Positions 23,776-33,159 are shown, counted from the stretch's first letter. The stretch is 64,000 bases of DNA from Bacillus sp. V3B (GCF_024494465.1 NZ_JAETXM010000006.1:62001-126000); one strand, 5' to 3'. Numbers and translations are program-made. The notes: generated by a model from the sequence alone, not told the origin.

Positions 23776-25296
23776 ATGAAAGTTGCTAATTTATTTCATT
23801 TTAAAAGTGAGCGTATTAAAGTTTTGCATTTTACATGGTTTGCTTTTTTTGTATCTTTCTTCACTTGGTTTAATATGGCGCCTTTAGCGACAACCATGAT
23901 GGAGGACATGGGCTGGTTAACGGCTCAACATATTGCAGCTTTAGGGATTTGTAACGTTGTTCTGACAATTCCTGCGCGGATTGTTATCGGTTCTTTATTG
24001 GATAAATATGGGCCAAGAATGGTGTATTCTGGATTATTGGTCCTGATGTCCATTCCGGCGATTACATTTGCATTTGGTGATACATGGACACAATTGATGA
24101 TTTCACGTCTTATCCTTGGTAGTATCGGTGCCAGTTTTGTGATTGGGATTCGCATGGTAGCTGAATGGTTCCCTCCTAAAGATGTTGGTTTTGCTGAAGG
24201 GTTCTATGGTGGATGGGGAAACTTTGGTTCTGCAGCTGTCGCTATGATCTTACCATGGATTGCCCTTTCAGTAATTGGAGGAGACAATGGTTGGAGATAT
24301 GCGATTGCTTTCACTGGCGTTTTCTGTTTTGTTTATGGAATTATTTATTATATTTGTGTGAGGGATACTCCGAAAGGAAAAATATTAATTAAACCAAAAA
24401 AAGCAGCTGCTCTTGAAGTTAGTAGTTGGGGTGATCTCGTTCAACTTATCCTATGGACTATTCCTCTTGGTGGGGCGCTTGTCATTAGTTCATGGAGATT
24501 AGAAGGAATGGGCTTTATCTCAAATGAAGTATTGTATATGATCTGGGGAGTTATAGGACTTATTGTTATTTATCAAATTTATAACATTCTTAAAGTGAAT
24601 GTTCCACAACTGAAAAAAGGGATTCCAGAGGATGACCGGTATAAGTTTAAAAACGTCGTTGCATTAAACAGCACATACTTTGCGAACTTCGGTGCTGAAC
24701 TCGCAATTGTTTCTATGTTGCCTATGTTTTTCCAAATGACCTTTTCGCTTTCTCCAACAACTGCTGGACTGATTGCTGCTTCTTTTGCTTTTGTTAATCT
24801 TGTAGCTCGCCCATTAGGTGGGATTCTTTCGGATCGAATGGGAAGTCGTCGGAATGTTATGTTGATTTATATGTTAGGGATTGCGATTGGTCTCGTCTTA
24901 ATGGGTTTAATGAACTCTAGTTGGCCGATCATAATAGCTGTTGCTATCACTGTTTTAACTTCCGTGTTTATTCAAGGTGCGGAGGGTGCAACATTTGCTA
25001 TTATCCCAATGATTAAAAAACGTGTAACAGGACAAATTGCTGGAATGGCTGGTGCTTACGGGAATGTCGGTTCAACCATTTATTTAACATTATTAACCTT
25101 TGTTACTCCTCAACAGTTTTTCTTTATTCTTGCAGGCGGCGCATTCGTTAGTTTAGCTATTTGCTTCTTTACTCTAGAAGAGCCTAAAAACTCATTTGGA
25201 GACGAATACTATTTATCGTCAGAGGAAATAAATACGATGAATAATCAACACGTCCCTCAAGGGGTCGTACAGGCAAGAGGAACAAATCTAAATTAA
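23776..25296 (+). CDS. NarK-type nitrate/nitrite MFS transporter
   Basis: A 506-aa MFS protein with 12-14 helices. It has an NNP-family nitrate signature (YGGWGNFGSAAVAM near residue 148) and a second one near residue 435 (GMAGAYGNVGST), which are typical of NarK/NasA. It is longer than the NasA-like protein at 38170 and belongs to another subgroup, so the organism has two nitrate/nitrite carriers. A TnrA/GlnR-type box upstream suggests a role in nitrogen assimilation. GGAGGTG precedes ATG 23776. Confidence 0.9.
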   Translation: MKVANLFHFKSERIKVLHFTWFAFFVSFFTWFNMAPLATTMMEDMGWLTAQHIAALGICNVVLTIPARIVIGSLLDKYGPRMVYSGLLVLMSIPAITFAFGDTWTQLMISRLILGSIGASFVIGIRMVAEWFPPKDVGFAEGFYGGWGNFGSAAVAMILPWIALSVIGGDNGWRYAIAFTGVFCFVYGIIYYICVRDTPKGKILIKPKKAAALEVSSWGDLVQLILWTIPLGGALVISSWRLEGMGFISNEVLYMIWGVIGLIVIYQIYNILKVNVPQLKKGIPEDDRYKFKNVVALNSTYFANFGAELAIVSMLPMFFQMTFSLSPTTAGLIAASFAFVNLVARPLGGILSDRMGSRRNVMLIYMLGIAIGLVLMGLMNSSWPIIIAVAITVLTSVFIQGAEGATFAIIPMIKKRVTGQIAGMAGAYGNVGSTIYLTLLTFVTPQQFFFILAGGAFVSLAICFFTLEEPKNSFGDEYYLSSEEINTMNNQHVPQGVVQARGTNLN

Positions 25297-25300
25297 AGTT

Positions 25301-25444
25301 TTATTCCACTCTTAACGGGCAGTAAGATCCCCACCTCGAGGTTCAGAGTATAACAAATGAAGATAGGTAGGGGCAACTGCCAGTAAAGGTTCGATAAGCG
25401 CTACTAACCATCAGTGGGGGATGAAAAAAACCTCACTGATGGAA
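25301..25444 (+). repeat. IS605/IS1341-type right-end (TnpB omegaRNA-like) remnant
   Basis: No ORF is present. CGGGCAGTAAGATCCCCACC near 25317 pairs in two blocks with AGGTAGGGGCAACTGCC. The terminal hairpin is CCATCAGTG (25408-25416) with CACTGATGG (25434-25442). This layout, ending in a hairpin containing GTGGGGGATGA, matches my memory of the 3' ends of Bacillus IS200/IS605 tnpB elements, where the omegaRNA scaffold sits. No tnpB remains upstream; the NarK-like gene ends 5 bp before. Confidence 0.55.
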
Positions 25445-25493
25445 GTCTTCTTTATAAGAACCATTCCTTAATGGAGAATGACATTATTTTGTA

Positions 25494-25537
25494 AATGACG
25501 ATGCCTTTTGATACCAAGGGGCATCTACGTCATTTTA
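25494..25537. terminator. Hairpin, likely terminator
   Basis: AAATGACGATGCC pairs with GGGCATCTACGTCATTT with a small internal bulge, followed by a short T-rich stretch. Confidence 0.45.
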
Positions 25538-25681
25538 TACACTCGTTTTAAGTTTTTGAAAAAGTCTAAGGGCTGCATAAAGAAGGAATATTAATGCAAA
25601 ACTTTTAGAGACAAATAAGACGTATTTTCCTAATACTTGTACATATTAAAAACAATCACATTTGAAAGGAGATGATAGGTT

Positions 25682-25837
25682 ATGTCAAATCAAGGGATAC
25701 AGAATAAGAATCAAACAAGAGCACAAATCGAGAAACAGGATAAAAGAAACGATGTTGAATTAGGTAATGAATTTCAAATTGGGAACTCAAGTTCACAAAG
25801 TCAAAAAAAGAGTGGACGTCAAGCAAATAAAAAATAA
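25682..25837 (+). CDS. Small Gln/Asn/Lys-rich protein, spore-protein-like (51 aa)
   Basis: ATG 25682 follows a strong GAAAGGAGATGAT site. The product is hydrophilic (SNQGIQNKNQTRAQIEKQ ... GNEFQIGNSSSQSQKK) and loosely recalls gamma-type small acid-soluble spore proteins, which share Q/N-rich repeats and a G-x-E-F element. It lacks the repeated structure of classical SspE, so the assignment is tentative. The 25838-26004 stretch holds a short hairpin (about 25905-25935) and no further gene. Confidence 0.55.
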   Translation: MSNQGIQNKNQTRAQIEKQDKRNDVELGNEFQIGNSSSQSQKKSGRQANKK

Positions 25838-26004
25838 CCTGAATTTTTCGAAGGGCTAAGTGTGTTGTCCCAATTGTATATGTAATAGTATAAACAGAAA
25901 CTAATCCTCATTCCGTTTTGATCGATGGGGATTAGTCGTCGTTAGAAAAAGTATATCTTCATACATTCTATCAAACGAATATTTGAAATGGTTACTTCCA
26001 TCGT

Positions 26005-26197
26005 TTAACTTCATTCAGCAGAAGTCCTCCACTTCTGTAAGTGGGGGATGAATGCAAAAAGCTCTCTGATTCAGTGGGGGTTCAAACCCCGGCTGAATGA
26101 AGTTAAGCCTCCGGCGGATGCCTCGGATTTTTTAAAGGTCATTTATCGAGCGAGCTCGATAAAAATCCGGGCGCAAATTCGGCGGGGCGAATTTGAT
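26005..26197 (+). repeat. HEARO-like structured RNA repeat, copy 3 (193 bp)
   Basis: Short form, like copy 2. The outer helix (TTAACTTCATTCAGC / GCTGAATGAAGTTAA) is intact and perfect, as is the 3' hairpin CAAATTCG/CGAATTTG. It lies 167 bp after the small spore-like gene. The following 26198-26509 stretch shows no gene beyond a plausible promoter for the signalling protein. Confidence 0.7.
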
Positions 26198-26509
26198 ATA
26201 CGAAAGTGCTAATTGGAAAGAATGTTTAGTGTCAGAGATCCACTGAACTTTCTTTCCAGTTAGTAATGGTCCATGTTCTTGTGATTATCCGGATTAGACT
26301 GCTACATTATTATTTAAAAAAAGCTTATAAATGGTAGAAATAAAAATGAATTCGACCCTCTATTGCTATTTAGATCAAGCCCAGCAATTCTTAAGAACAT
26401 CCTGCTCCTATCCCTTTCAATTCGTTTTACTGTGATCTATATTATAGTGACAAAATTTGCAACTTTGTTATAATAAGAATAGGAACTATGGCTTGGATGG
26501 TGAAATTTC

Positions 26510-28252
26510 TTGAAGAAAAGAAAAATAAAAAGTGAATTAAAACAAACGATTAAATTACTCAAAGATATTGAATTTGCATTGAATGAATCATCCATCGTGG
26601 CAATTACCGATAAGAAAGGAATCATTCAATTTGCAAATGATAAATTTTGCGAATTATCCAAATATAGTCGTGAAGAACTTGTCGGTCAAGACCATAGAAT
26701 TATAAAGTCAGGTCATCATTCTAAAGATTTCTTCAAAGAAATGTGGAAGACGATCGGTAATGGAAAGGTATGGAAAGGCGAAATTAAAAATAAAGCGAAA
26801 GATGGTTCCTATTATTGGGTTGATACGACAATTGTTCCTTACTTAAATGGACAAGGGGTACCGTATCAATATATTGCGATTCGAAATGATATTACTCAGA
26901 GAAAACAGATCGAGGAAAGAATAAAAGAAATGGCTTTTTATGATCCTTTGACTAAGTTACCTAATAGAAATTTTTTAAATAAATATCTTGAAGAATTGCT
27001 AATATCTCACAATAATGAGGAAGAACTTATCGCTATGTTCTTTTTAGACTTGGATCGATTTAAAACAATTAATGATACTTTAGGACATAATATAGGGGAT
27101 GCTTTGTTAAAGCAAATTGGTAATCGCTTACAAGGTTCCCTTCGTAAAAGTGGCTTTATCTCTCGACAAGGCGGAGATGAATTCGTCATCGTGTTAGCTA
27201 ATATAAGCGATGAGGAAGAAGCAACAACAGCTTCAAAGGAAATCGTTGAATTGTTTTCTCTACCGTTTAACATAAATAATGAAAAACTATATATATCAGC
27301 AAGTATTGGGGTAAGTTTGCATGCTATTTCTCAAATCAAAAGGACGAACAAAACGATTGAAGAGTGCATTGATATGTTGATTAAGCAATCTGATATTGCT
27401 ATGTATCAAGCAAAAGAATTGGGTGGAAAGAATTATCAGTTCTGCTCATCAGAACTTAATAAAAAAGTGATAAGAAAATCAAATTTAGAAAAACAGTTAT
27501 GCCAAGCACTAGAGAATAAGGAGTTTTCAATTGTCTATCAACCTCAAGTAGATTTAGTTAGTGGAGATATGGTAGGAATGGAAGCGTTACTTAGATGGGA
27601 AAACCCTGAACTAGGTAAAGTAGGACCATTTGAATTTATCCCTATTTTAGAGGAAATGGGGTTAATTATTCCAGTTGGAAATTGGGTGCTAAAGCATGTC
27701 TGTGAACAGATGAAACAATGGCGAGAAGATGACGTTTATATATCAAATGTGGCGGTTAATGTATCACCAAGACAAATTCATAAGAGCATGTTCGTTGATA
27801 CTGTTAGAAAAATTTTAGAAGATACAGAACTACCCCCTGACTCTTTAGAATTAGAGATAACAGAAAGCACGATACAAAATGTTGAAGAGTCTATTGAAAT
27901 ATTAAACCAATTAAGAAAATTAGGTGTGAAACTGTCTATAGATGATTTTGGTACTGGATTTTCTTCATTAAGTTATTTGAAAAAATTGCCTATTGATAAT
28001 CTGAAAATAGATAAATCTTTTATAGATGAATTAGATAAAGACGGAGAAGTGATTGTGAAAACGATTATAGATATGGGGAAAAATCTTAACTTTAAGGTTG
28101 TGGCTGAAGGTGTGGAGACTGAAATGCAATTAAGTATTCTTAGAGGCCAAAGATGTACCCTAGCACAAGGTTATTACTTTAGTAAACCTATCTCTCCTGA
28201 ACAAGTACCAGACATATTACAAAAATATAGAAGAGAATTTTCGCTTTTATAA
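26510..28252 (+). CDS. PAS-GGDEF-EAL cyclic-di-GMP signalling protein
   Basis: A 580-aa cytoplasmic protein. A PAS domain with PAC tail (about residues 18-135; ITDKKGIIQFANDKFCELSK) leads to a diguanylate cyclase domain (about 138-305) with intact RQGGDEF, then an EAL domain (about 320-575). The EAL domain keeps EALLRW, the metal-binding LEITES and DDFGTGFSS, KIDKSF and AEGVE. Both catalytic sites look complete, so it may make and degrade c-di-GMP depending on the PAS signal. There is no membrane segment. The TTG at 26510 is used because an in-frame TGA at 26501 precludes an earlier start; the ribosome site is weak. Confidence 0.9.
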   Translation: MKKRKIKSELKQTIKLLKDIEFALNESSIVAITDKKGIIQFANDKFCELSKYSREELVGQDHRIIKSGHHSKDFFKEMWKTIGNGKVWKGEIKNKAKDGSYYWVDTTIVPYLNGQGVPYQYIAIRNDITQRKQIEERIKEMAFYDPLTKLPNRNFLNKYLEELLISHNNEEELIAMFFLDLDRFKTINDTLGHNIGDALLKQIGNRLQGSLRKSGFISRQGGDEFVIVLANISDEEEATTASKEIVELFSLPFNINNEKLYISASIGVSLHAISQIKRTNKTIEECIDMLIKQSDIAMYQAKELGGKNYQFCSSELNKKVIRKSNLEKQLCQALENKEFSIVYQPQVDLVSGDMVGMEALLRWENPELGKVGPFEFIPILEEMGLIIPVGNWVLKHVCEQMKQWREDDVYISNVAVNVSPRQIHKSMFVDTVRKILEDTELPPDSLELEITESTIQNVEESIEILNQLRKLGVKLSIDDFGTGFSSLSYLKKLPIDNLKIDKSFIDELDKDGEVIVKTIIDMGKNLNFKVVAEGVETEMQLSILRGQRCTLAQGYYFSKPISPEQVPDILQKYRREFSLL

Positions 28253-28257
28253 AGGCT

Positions 28258-28385
28258 ATGTCAATGATGATTGTTGATAAATGATCTTTGATGTATGCGG
28301 CTATGTGTTTGATTCAGTATGAATTACTTAATGAACGCGTCTACCAAAGGTCATTGGAGCATCAACACGATTGTTTAACAAAGCC
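28258..28385 (+). repeat. Diverged intergenic repeat, copy B
   Basis: Starts six bases after the stop of the signalling gene. It aligns over its length with 42436-42560 and, for about 75 nt, with the reverse complement of 46392-46468. Shared blocks include CTTTGATGTATGCGGC, GTATGAAT-ACTTAATGAACG, CCAAAGG and the final ACAAAGCC. No stable frame is conserved among copies. The origin is unknown. Confidence 0.6.
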
Positions 28386-28459
28386 TTTATAAAAAATATA
28401 ATTCACTCTGTAAAACAAGGTTTTTCAGGCTGTTACTTTCTGTTATGAGGTGTTCAACT

Positions 28460-28510
28460 AGCAGAAAGGTGTTAGAAAATTGATACATGATTTTCTGACA
28501 CCTTTCTGCT
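28460..28510. terminator. Bidirectional terminator
   Basis: AGCAGAAAGGTGTTAGAAAA (28460-28479) pairs with 28491-28510 with one G-U, followed by TTTTATTTTC. The rest of 28511-28699 has no gene. Confidence 0.8.
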
Positions 28511-28699
28511 TTTATTTTCTTTTAAAACGACAAAATCTTTTTGTGAAATTTTGTATGATAAAAAAGAGGACAGATTGGGATTAGCAGGATGCTACTACAT
28601 TTTGAAAAGGGGAAATTAGCTAGGGTGGGATGCTTAATAAGGAATGCTTCGCATACGCATAGGTATAACAACTGTTTAATGGGGAAAGGAAGATAGAAA

Positions 28700-29602
28700 A
28701 TGACTTTAACCAATGTGAACTATAAAAAAGTAGAACTATCAAATGGAGAAACCATCGCTTATCAGGAAAGAGAAGGTGGAGAGAAAAAGGTCTTGCTTAT
28801 CCATGGGAATATGACCTCTTCAAAACATTGGGATCTTGTACTAGAAAATATGGACTCGGGTTATAAGTTATTTGCCATTGATTTGAGGGGGTTTGGGCAG
28901 TCATCTTATCATCATGAAGTCCGTTCCATTAAGGATTTTTCGGAAGATGTTAAGGGATTTGTGGAAGAGCTTGGTTTAACCGACTTTTCCATTATTGGTT
29001 GGTCGACTGGTGGAGCAGTGGGGATGCAATTTGTGGCAGATTATCCTGGTTGCTGTGAAAAGCTAGTGCTGTTAGCATCGGCTTCAACGAGAGGCTATCC
29101 TTTCTATGGAAGCAATGTATTCGGGCGACCCGACCTTGAAAACCGCCTCACAACCTACGATGAAATTCGAGCGGACGCCGGTAAAACCATCCCCATGCAG
29201 TATGCCTATGATACAAAGTGTCAGCCTTTTTTAAAAACAGTGTGGAATACGCTTATTTACACGGATAATCAACCAAGTGAAGAGAGATATGATGAATATA
29301 TTGATGATATGGTAAACCAAAAAAATCTGGCAGAAGTGTACCATGCTTTAAATATTTTTAACATTAGCGAGAAGCATAATGGCTTAAGTGAAGGAAATGG
29401 ACTGGTGAAGAAGATTAAACTTCCTGTATTAGTTCTTCGAGGTGATCGTGATCAGGTCATTACGGAACAAATGGCAAAAGAAATTGTTGAAGACATAGGA
29501 GATGTGGCACGATTTATAGAATTAAAGGATTGTGGTCATTCACCATTAGTAGATGATCTTGACCAGTTGCTTCAAGTGGTCATGGAATTTTTGGGCCGAT
29601 AG
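28700..29602 (+). CDS. Alpha/beta hydrolase, possibly intracellular polyhydroxyalkanoate depolymerase-like
   Basis: A 300-aa alpha/beta hydrolase. The oxyanion-hole HG is in LLIHGNMTSSKHW (about residue 33), the nucleophile serine is in the lipase-like box GWSTGG (about residue 108), the acid is near VLRGDRDQVI (about 250), and the histidine is in DCGHSPLV (about 277). The W-S-x-G box recalls the Bacillus intracellular PHB depolymerases (PhaZ), which I rate only as possible. It is followed after a 113-bp gap by an acyl-CoA ligase gene on the same strand, so release of an acid and its activation to a CoA ester is plausible. Confidence 0.8.
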   Translation: MTLTNVNYKKVELSNGETIAYQEREGGEKKVLLIHGNMTSSKHWDLVLENMDSGYKLFAIDLRGFGQSSYHHEVRSIKDFSEDVKGFVEELGLTDFSIIGWSTGGAVGMQFVADYPGCCEKLVLLASASTRGYPFYGSNVFGRPDLENRLTTYDEIRADAGKTIPMQYAYDTKCQPFLKTVWNTLIYTDNQPSEERYDEYIDDMVNQKNLAEVYHALNIFNISEKHNGLSEGNGLVKKIKLPVLVLRGDRDQVITEQMAKEIVEDIGDVARFIELKDCGHSPLVDDLDQLLQVVMEFLGR

Positions 29603-29715
29603 AGATTTTTTTAATAAGATTCGATAACGACAGCGTTTATTCGTGCCCGAAAATGAAGAAATGATCAAAAAACGGTAACGAAAGCGCCTACATGATACCA
29701 AAAGGAGTGATTCCA

Positions 29716-31209
29716 GTGAGGTGGGAGCTTGATTGGATTGAAAATAGAGCTCGATTAACACCGACTGCAGAAGCTATTGTTGATGTGGAACAGAAGAGAA
29801 GTTGGACCTTTTCTGAAGTGAATAAACGAAGTATGGCTACTGCAAGTTGGCTAAAGAAACAAGGAGTAAGTAAAGGGGATCGAGTAGCCTTACTATCTCC
29901 TAACCATATTAGTTATTTTGACTTACTTTTTGCATGTGTGAAATTGGGAGCTATATTTGTTCCTATTAATTGGAGGTTGGCTGCCGATGAAATGGACTAT
30001 ATTCTTCAGGATTGCACACCGAAGGTAATCGGCTATCATTCATGTTTTTCAGAAAAAATGAATGAGCTTGTTCTCTTCCCCTCTATGCGATTCAAAATCG
30101 ATGATGAAGTGTACCTTGATCAAGTTAACTCCCTACATGTTGAAACAGAATTAACGGAACAGGATCCCCTTGCCATCATTTATACAGGTGGAACGACCGG
30201 AAAACCGAAGGGGGTGGTATTGTCACATCAATCGATTATGTCGAATGGGTTAAATACGATCTTAAGTTGGAATTTAACAAAGGAAGATACCACCCTTACG
30301 TATATGCCGTTGTTTCATACAGGTGGCTTAAATGCTTTATCGATTCCTCTTTTAATGATAGGCGGAAAGGTGATCATTGCTAGTATGTTTAAACCGGTCG
30401 AAGCGATCCGCTATTTAAATGATTACAAATGTACGATTGTCTTGTTTGTTCCGACGATGTATCACATGATTGTTCATGCAACAGAATTTAAAAAGCAAGC
30501 GTTTCCAACAGTGAAAACCTTTCTTTCTGGAGGAGCTCCCTGTCCTCTAGAAATCTATGAGGAGTTTCAGCGTAAAGGATTGGAATTTAAAGAGGGTTAT
30601 GGTTTAACAGAGGCGGGTCCAAATAATTTTTATATGGATCAGAGTAAAGTGAACGAAAAAAGAGGCTCTGTTGGAAAACCTATGCTGTTTAATGATGTAA
30701 GAATAATGAGAGAAGATGGAACAGAGGCAGGTTCTGATGAAGTGGGAGAGTTATGGATTAAGGGAAAGCATACTTTTAAGTGTTATTGGAATAACCGAGA
30801 AGCTACAGCGGAAACAATGTCTGATGGATGGCTTCGAACAGGCGATTTAGCAAAAAAGGATACGGATGGCTACTATTATATCGTTGGTCGAAAAAAAGAT
30901 CTCATTATCACAGGTGGAGAAAATGTTTATCCGTTAGAAGTGGAGCATTGGATTTCAAACCTTCCGCAAGTTGACGAAGTAGCTGTTGTTGGAATACCTG
31001 ATCGGAAGTGGGGAGAAACGGTTACGGCATTCATTGTTTTAAAAGAAAATGGAAGTTTAACATTATCAGATCTAATGCAGCATTGTTCTATAAAACTTGG
31101 AAATTATAAGATTCCAAAAGAAATCATTTTCTTAGAGGAACTTCCGAAAACACATGTAGGAAAAATTAATAAAGAAGAATTAAAGAAGCTAGGAGCGAAA
31201 TGCTTTTGA
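29716..31209 (+). CDS. Acyl-CoA synthetase (AMP-forming, class I)
   Basis: A 497-aa ANL-superfamily ligase. The P-loop is IIYTGGTTGKPKGVVLSH (about residue 152), the acyl/AMP motif is EGYGLTEAGPN (about 295), then GWLRTGDLAKKD and the hinge GRKKDLIITGGENVYP, ending with the catalytic lysine region THVGKINKEELKK. It activates a carboxylic acid to its CoA ester. The chain length cannot be read from the sequence; FadD- and MenE-like relatives both fit. GTG 29716 with AAAGGAG 9 bp upstream is preferred to an in-frame ATG at 29692 that lacks a site. Confidence 0.88.
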   Translation: MRWELDWIENRARLTPTAEAIVDVEQKRSWTFSEVNKRSMATASWLKKQGVSKGDRVALLSPNHISYFDLLFACVKLGAIFVPINWRLAADEMDYILQDCTPKVIGYHSCFSEKMNELVLFPSMRFKIDDEVYLDQVNSLHVETELTEQDPLAIIYTGGTTGKPKGVVLSHQSIMSNGLNTILSWNLTKEDTTLTYMPLFHTGGLNALSIPLLMIGGKVIIASMFKPVEAIRYLNDYKCTIVLFVPTMYHMIVHATEFKKQAFPTVKTFLSGGAPCPLEIYEEFQRKGLEFKEGYGLTEAGPNNFYMDQSKVNEKRGSVGKPMLFNDVRIMREDGTEAGSDEVGELWIKGKHTFKCYWNNREATAETMSDGWLRTGDLAKKDTDGYYYIVGRKKDLIITGGENVYPLEVEHWISNLPQVDEVAVVGIPDRKWGETVTAFIVLKENGSLTLSDLMQHCSIKLGNYKIPKEIIFLEELPKTHVGKINKEELKKLGAKCF

Positions 31210-31303
31210 TTTCAAATCTTAGATTGTAGTTCTGTTACAAGTGAGGATGAGGCAGAGTAAGCATGTCTTATTCTGTCGCAACGTCTGCACAGGCGAAGTC
31301 TTC

Positions 31304-31362
31304 TTTATTCCCAAAAAAACTCATTCACTGTCTACTGGTGGATGAGTTTTTTTGGGAATAAA
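31304..31362. terminator. Strong bidirectional terminator
   Basis: TTTATTCCCAAAAAAACTC (from 31304) pairs with GAGTTTTTTTGGGAATAAA (to 31362) across an inner CATTCAC/GTGGATG helix. Confidence 0.85.
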
Positions 31363-31525
31363 GAGAAACAGAAAAGGTTGATTACTTATGTTTTCCTCTT
31401 CTAACAGATGATCAAATATTCATTACTAGTATGGGGAATGGTGTTCAACAGCTATTTAAGTGAAAGACAAAGGTAGTAAATGAGTTTGAAGAATTCTCAG
31501 AGTGGAAGTTCTAGAATGGGCTACT

Positions 31526-31550
31526 CCATAAGGTGTCTGACACTTTATGG
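31526..31550. repeat. GGTGTCTGACACC-type palindrome, copy 1
   Basis: CCATAAGGTGTC-T-GACACTTTATGG, one mismatch from perfect. Related palindromes occur at 54008-54068 and 58830-58873. No U-run follows this copy. The rest of 31363-31631 shows no supported gene. Confidence 0.6.
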
Positions 31551-31631
31551 GGCAGCTTATTTATTGCTTAGAATCCCAACTAGAGGTGTTTTTTGTTATG
31601 ATGGTAATAGAATGGATTCAGGAGGGGAATT

Positions 31632-32567
31632 ATGTACGTTCATCGGGAATATCCAGAGTTTTCATGGTCCAATTCAAGGCATAAAACATTTCTAGAATGC
31701 AAACGTAAATATTATCATCATTATTATGAATCACATAATGGGTGGTCGTTTGATGCATCTGAAGAAAAGAGAACGGCCTATCGATTAAAAAATATAAGTA
31801 ACCTCCCGATCGTATTAGGAGAAGAAATTCATAAAGCTATTGATAAACAGCTAAAAAACTTTTTAAAAGGGAAAAGATTATTGACTGAAGAAGAAATGGT
31901 CAAGTTAGTATCCCAAGGTCTTAATAAGGCTTATATTGATTCCACTAAATGTTTGCCGTCTTGGTTAGATAGACCAAAGAAGTATAAAATGTTGCATGAA
32001 ATCTATTATGAAAAAGGCATTCGTTCAGAAGATATTGAGGCGACAAAGGATAAACTAAGAAAGTGTATTCATCATTTCTTTCAGAGTCAAACATATCAAG
32101 ATATCCTAACAAAATTAGAGGTACAAGTGCTAGAATCTGAGGAATTCCGGATTTTTGAAGTGAATGGCGTTGACGTATTTGTTGTACTTGATTTTGTTTA
32201 TAGTGACGTAAATCAGGAAAAATGGGTCGTTATTGATTGGAAAAGTGGGAAAGAGTCTGAAGATGATCGAAACCAATTAGCGTTTTATGCACTCTATTTA
32301 TCAAAAGAACATAAGATTCCAGTGGAAGACATTGTAGTGAGCAATGAATATTTGTTAACTGGAACGAGTCGTGAACATAAATTAACACAGTTTGATCTTG
32401 ATTCGTCTCAAGAAATCATGAATAATAGTATCTTTTTGATGCAGCAATATTTGGAGGACCGTGTTCAAAATAAACCAGTAGAGAAAGAACATTTTGAGAT
32501 GAATCCATCTAGAAAATGCAACAACTGCAACTTTAAGGAACTATGTCTCCCTGCATCGAATCAATAA
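31632..32567 (+). CDS. RecB-like PD-(D/E)XK nuclease with probable 4Fe-4S cluster
   Basis: A 311-aa stand-alone nuclease. It shows the N-terminal SRHKTFLECKRKYYHHYYES start (Cys about residue 23). The RecB catalytic block is VIDWKSGKE (about 194) with RNQLAFYALYL (the Q-x3-Y motif), preceded by an Asp in VVLDFVYSD. The C-terminal triple CNNCNFKELC follows. One early Cys plus three late Cys is the Fe-S arrangement of AddB and Cas4. No cas genes or CRISPR are nearby, so a DNA-repair or defence role is open. GGAGGGG precedes ATG 31632. It is monocistronic. Confidence 0.85.
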   Translation: MYVHREYPEFSWSNSRHKTFLECKRKYYHHYYESHNGWSFDASEEKRTAYRLKNISNLPIVLGEEIHKAIDKQLKNFLKGKRLLTEEEMVKLVSQGLNKAYIDSTKCLPSWLDRPKKYKMLHEIYYEKGIRSEDIEATKDKLRKCIHHFFQSQTYQDILTKLEVQVLESEEFRIFEVNGVDVFVVLDFVYSDVNQEKWVVIDWKSGKESEDDRNQLAFYALYLSKEHKIPVEDIVVSNEYLLTGTSREHKLTQFDLDSSQEIMNNSIFLMQQYLEDRVQNKPVEKEHFEMNPSRKCNNCNFKELCLPASNQ

Positions 32568-32602
32568 ACACAAAGGTGAGCAAACTTAACGAGATGTAAA
32601 TA

Positions 32603-32644
32603 AAAAAACGTAAGGATGCCTGGTAATGCATCCTTACGTTTTTT
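32603..32644. terminator. Bidirectional terminator
   Basis: AAAAAACGTAAGGATGC (32603-32619) pairs exactly with GCATCCTTACGTTTTTT (32628-32644). Its right arm touches the stop codon of the converging gene. Confidence 0.9.
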
Positions 32645-32882
32645 AAGAAATAAGTTGTTTTTCTAAAAATCGGTAAATGTTTTCCACTAATTGTTCAGGC
32701 GTTTTCCCTGTTACAACCTTACCATCTACGAGAGCATAGGGGGAACGGTCGCATGTCCCGCAATAACGGATACATCCATATCCAACAACATTTAAATTAG
32801 GATCTTTCTCTAAAATTTCTCTAGCCTCTCGCGCACCATTTTCTAAATTGATCACACAAAATCCAACGGTTGGTTTAATCAT
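32643..32882 (-). CDS. YuzB-like DUF1450 protein
   Basis: A 79-aa small protein with the DUF1450 pattern: an early FCVINLENG, a central GYGCIRYCGTCDRSPYALVDG with C-x3-C-x2-C, and a helical tail. The Cys arrangement recalls thioredoxin-like or (2Fe-2S) ferredoxin-like folds, but the role of YuzB is unknown. The gene is divergent from nasB, with 379 bp between the starts. Confidence 0.85.
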   Translation of the reverse strand: MIKPTVGFCVINLENGAREAREILEKDPNLNVVGYGCIRYCGTCDRSPYALVDGKVVTGKTPEQLVENIYRFLEKQLIS

Positions 32883-33159
32883 TATTATTCACCTCATAAC
32901 TATAACTTGTCTTGTAGATAGCAGCTTTGCTATCTTTTTTTATTCCTCAAACATTTATTATTAAAATGATCATCAATTTGACCTATAACGGTTGTTGGTA
33001 TTATCAAAGTTTAGATATATTTTTTTGTGTTCATCACCAATTTTAAGTCATTTAGTGATTTTTCACAATGTTTTTATATAAAAGCTTTATTTCATAAATA
33101 ATTTAATATATGAAATGAAGCTCTTTGTTTATTTTAATATAAATTTCCTAATATTTATG

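Noticed and set aside
31480-31695. 71-aa frame overlapping the RecB-like nuclease start
   Set aside because: It runs through the GGTGTCTGACACC palindrome and has no ribosome site. The nuclease frame from 31632 has a strong one.
31632-32567. Cas4 of a CRISPR system
   Set aside because: The domain layout fits Cas4-like nucleases, but no cas1, cas2, effector gene or repeat-spacer array occurs in the window.
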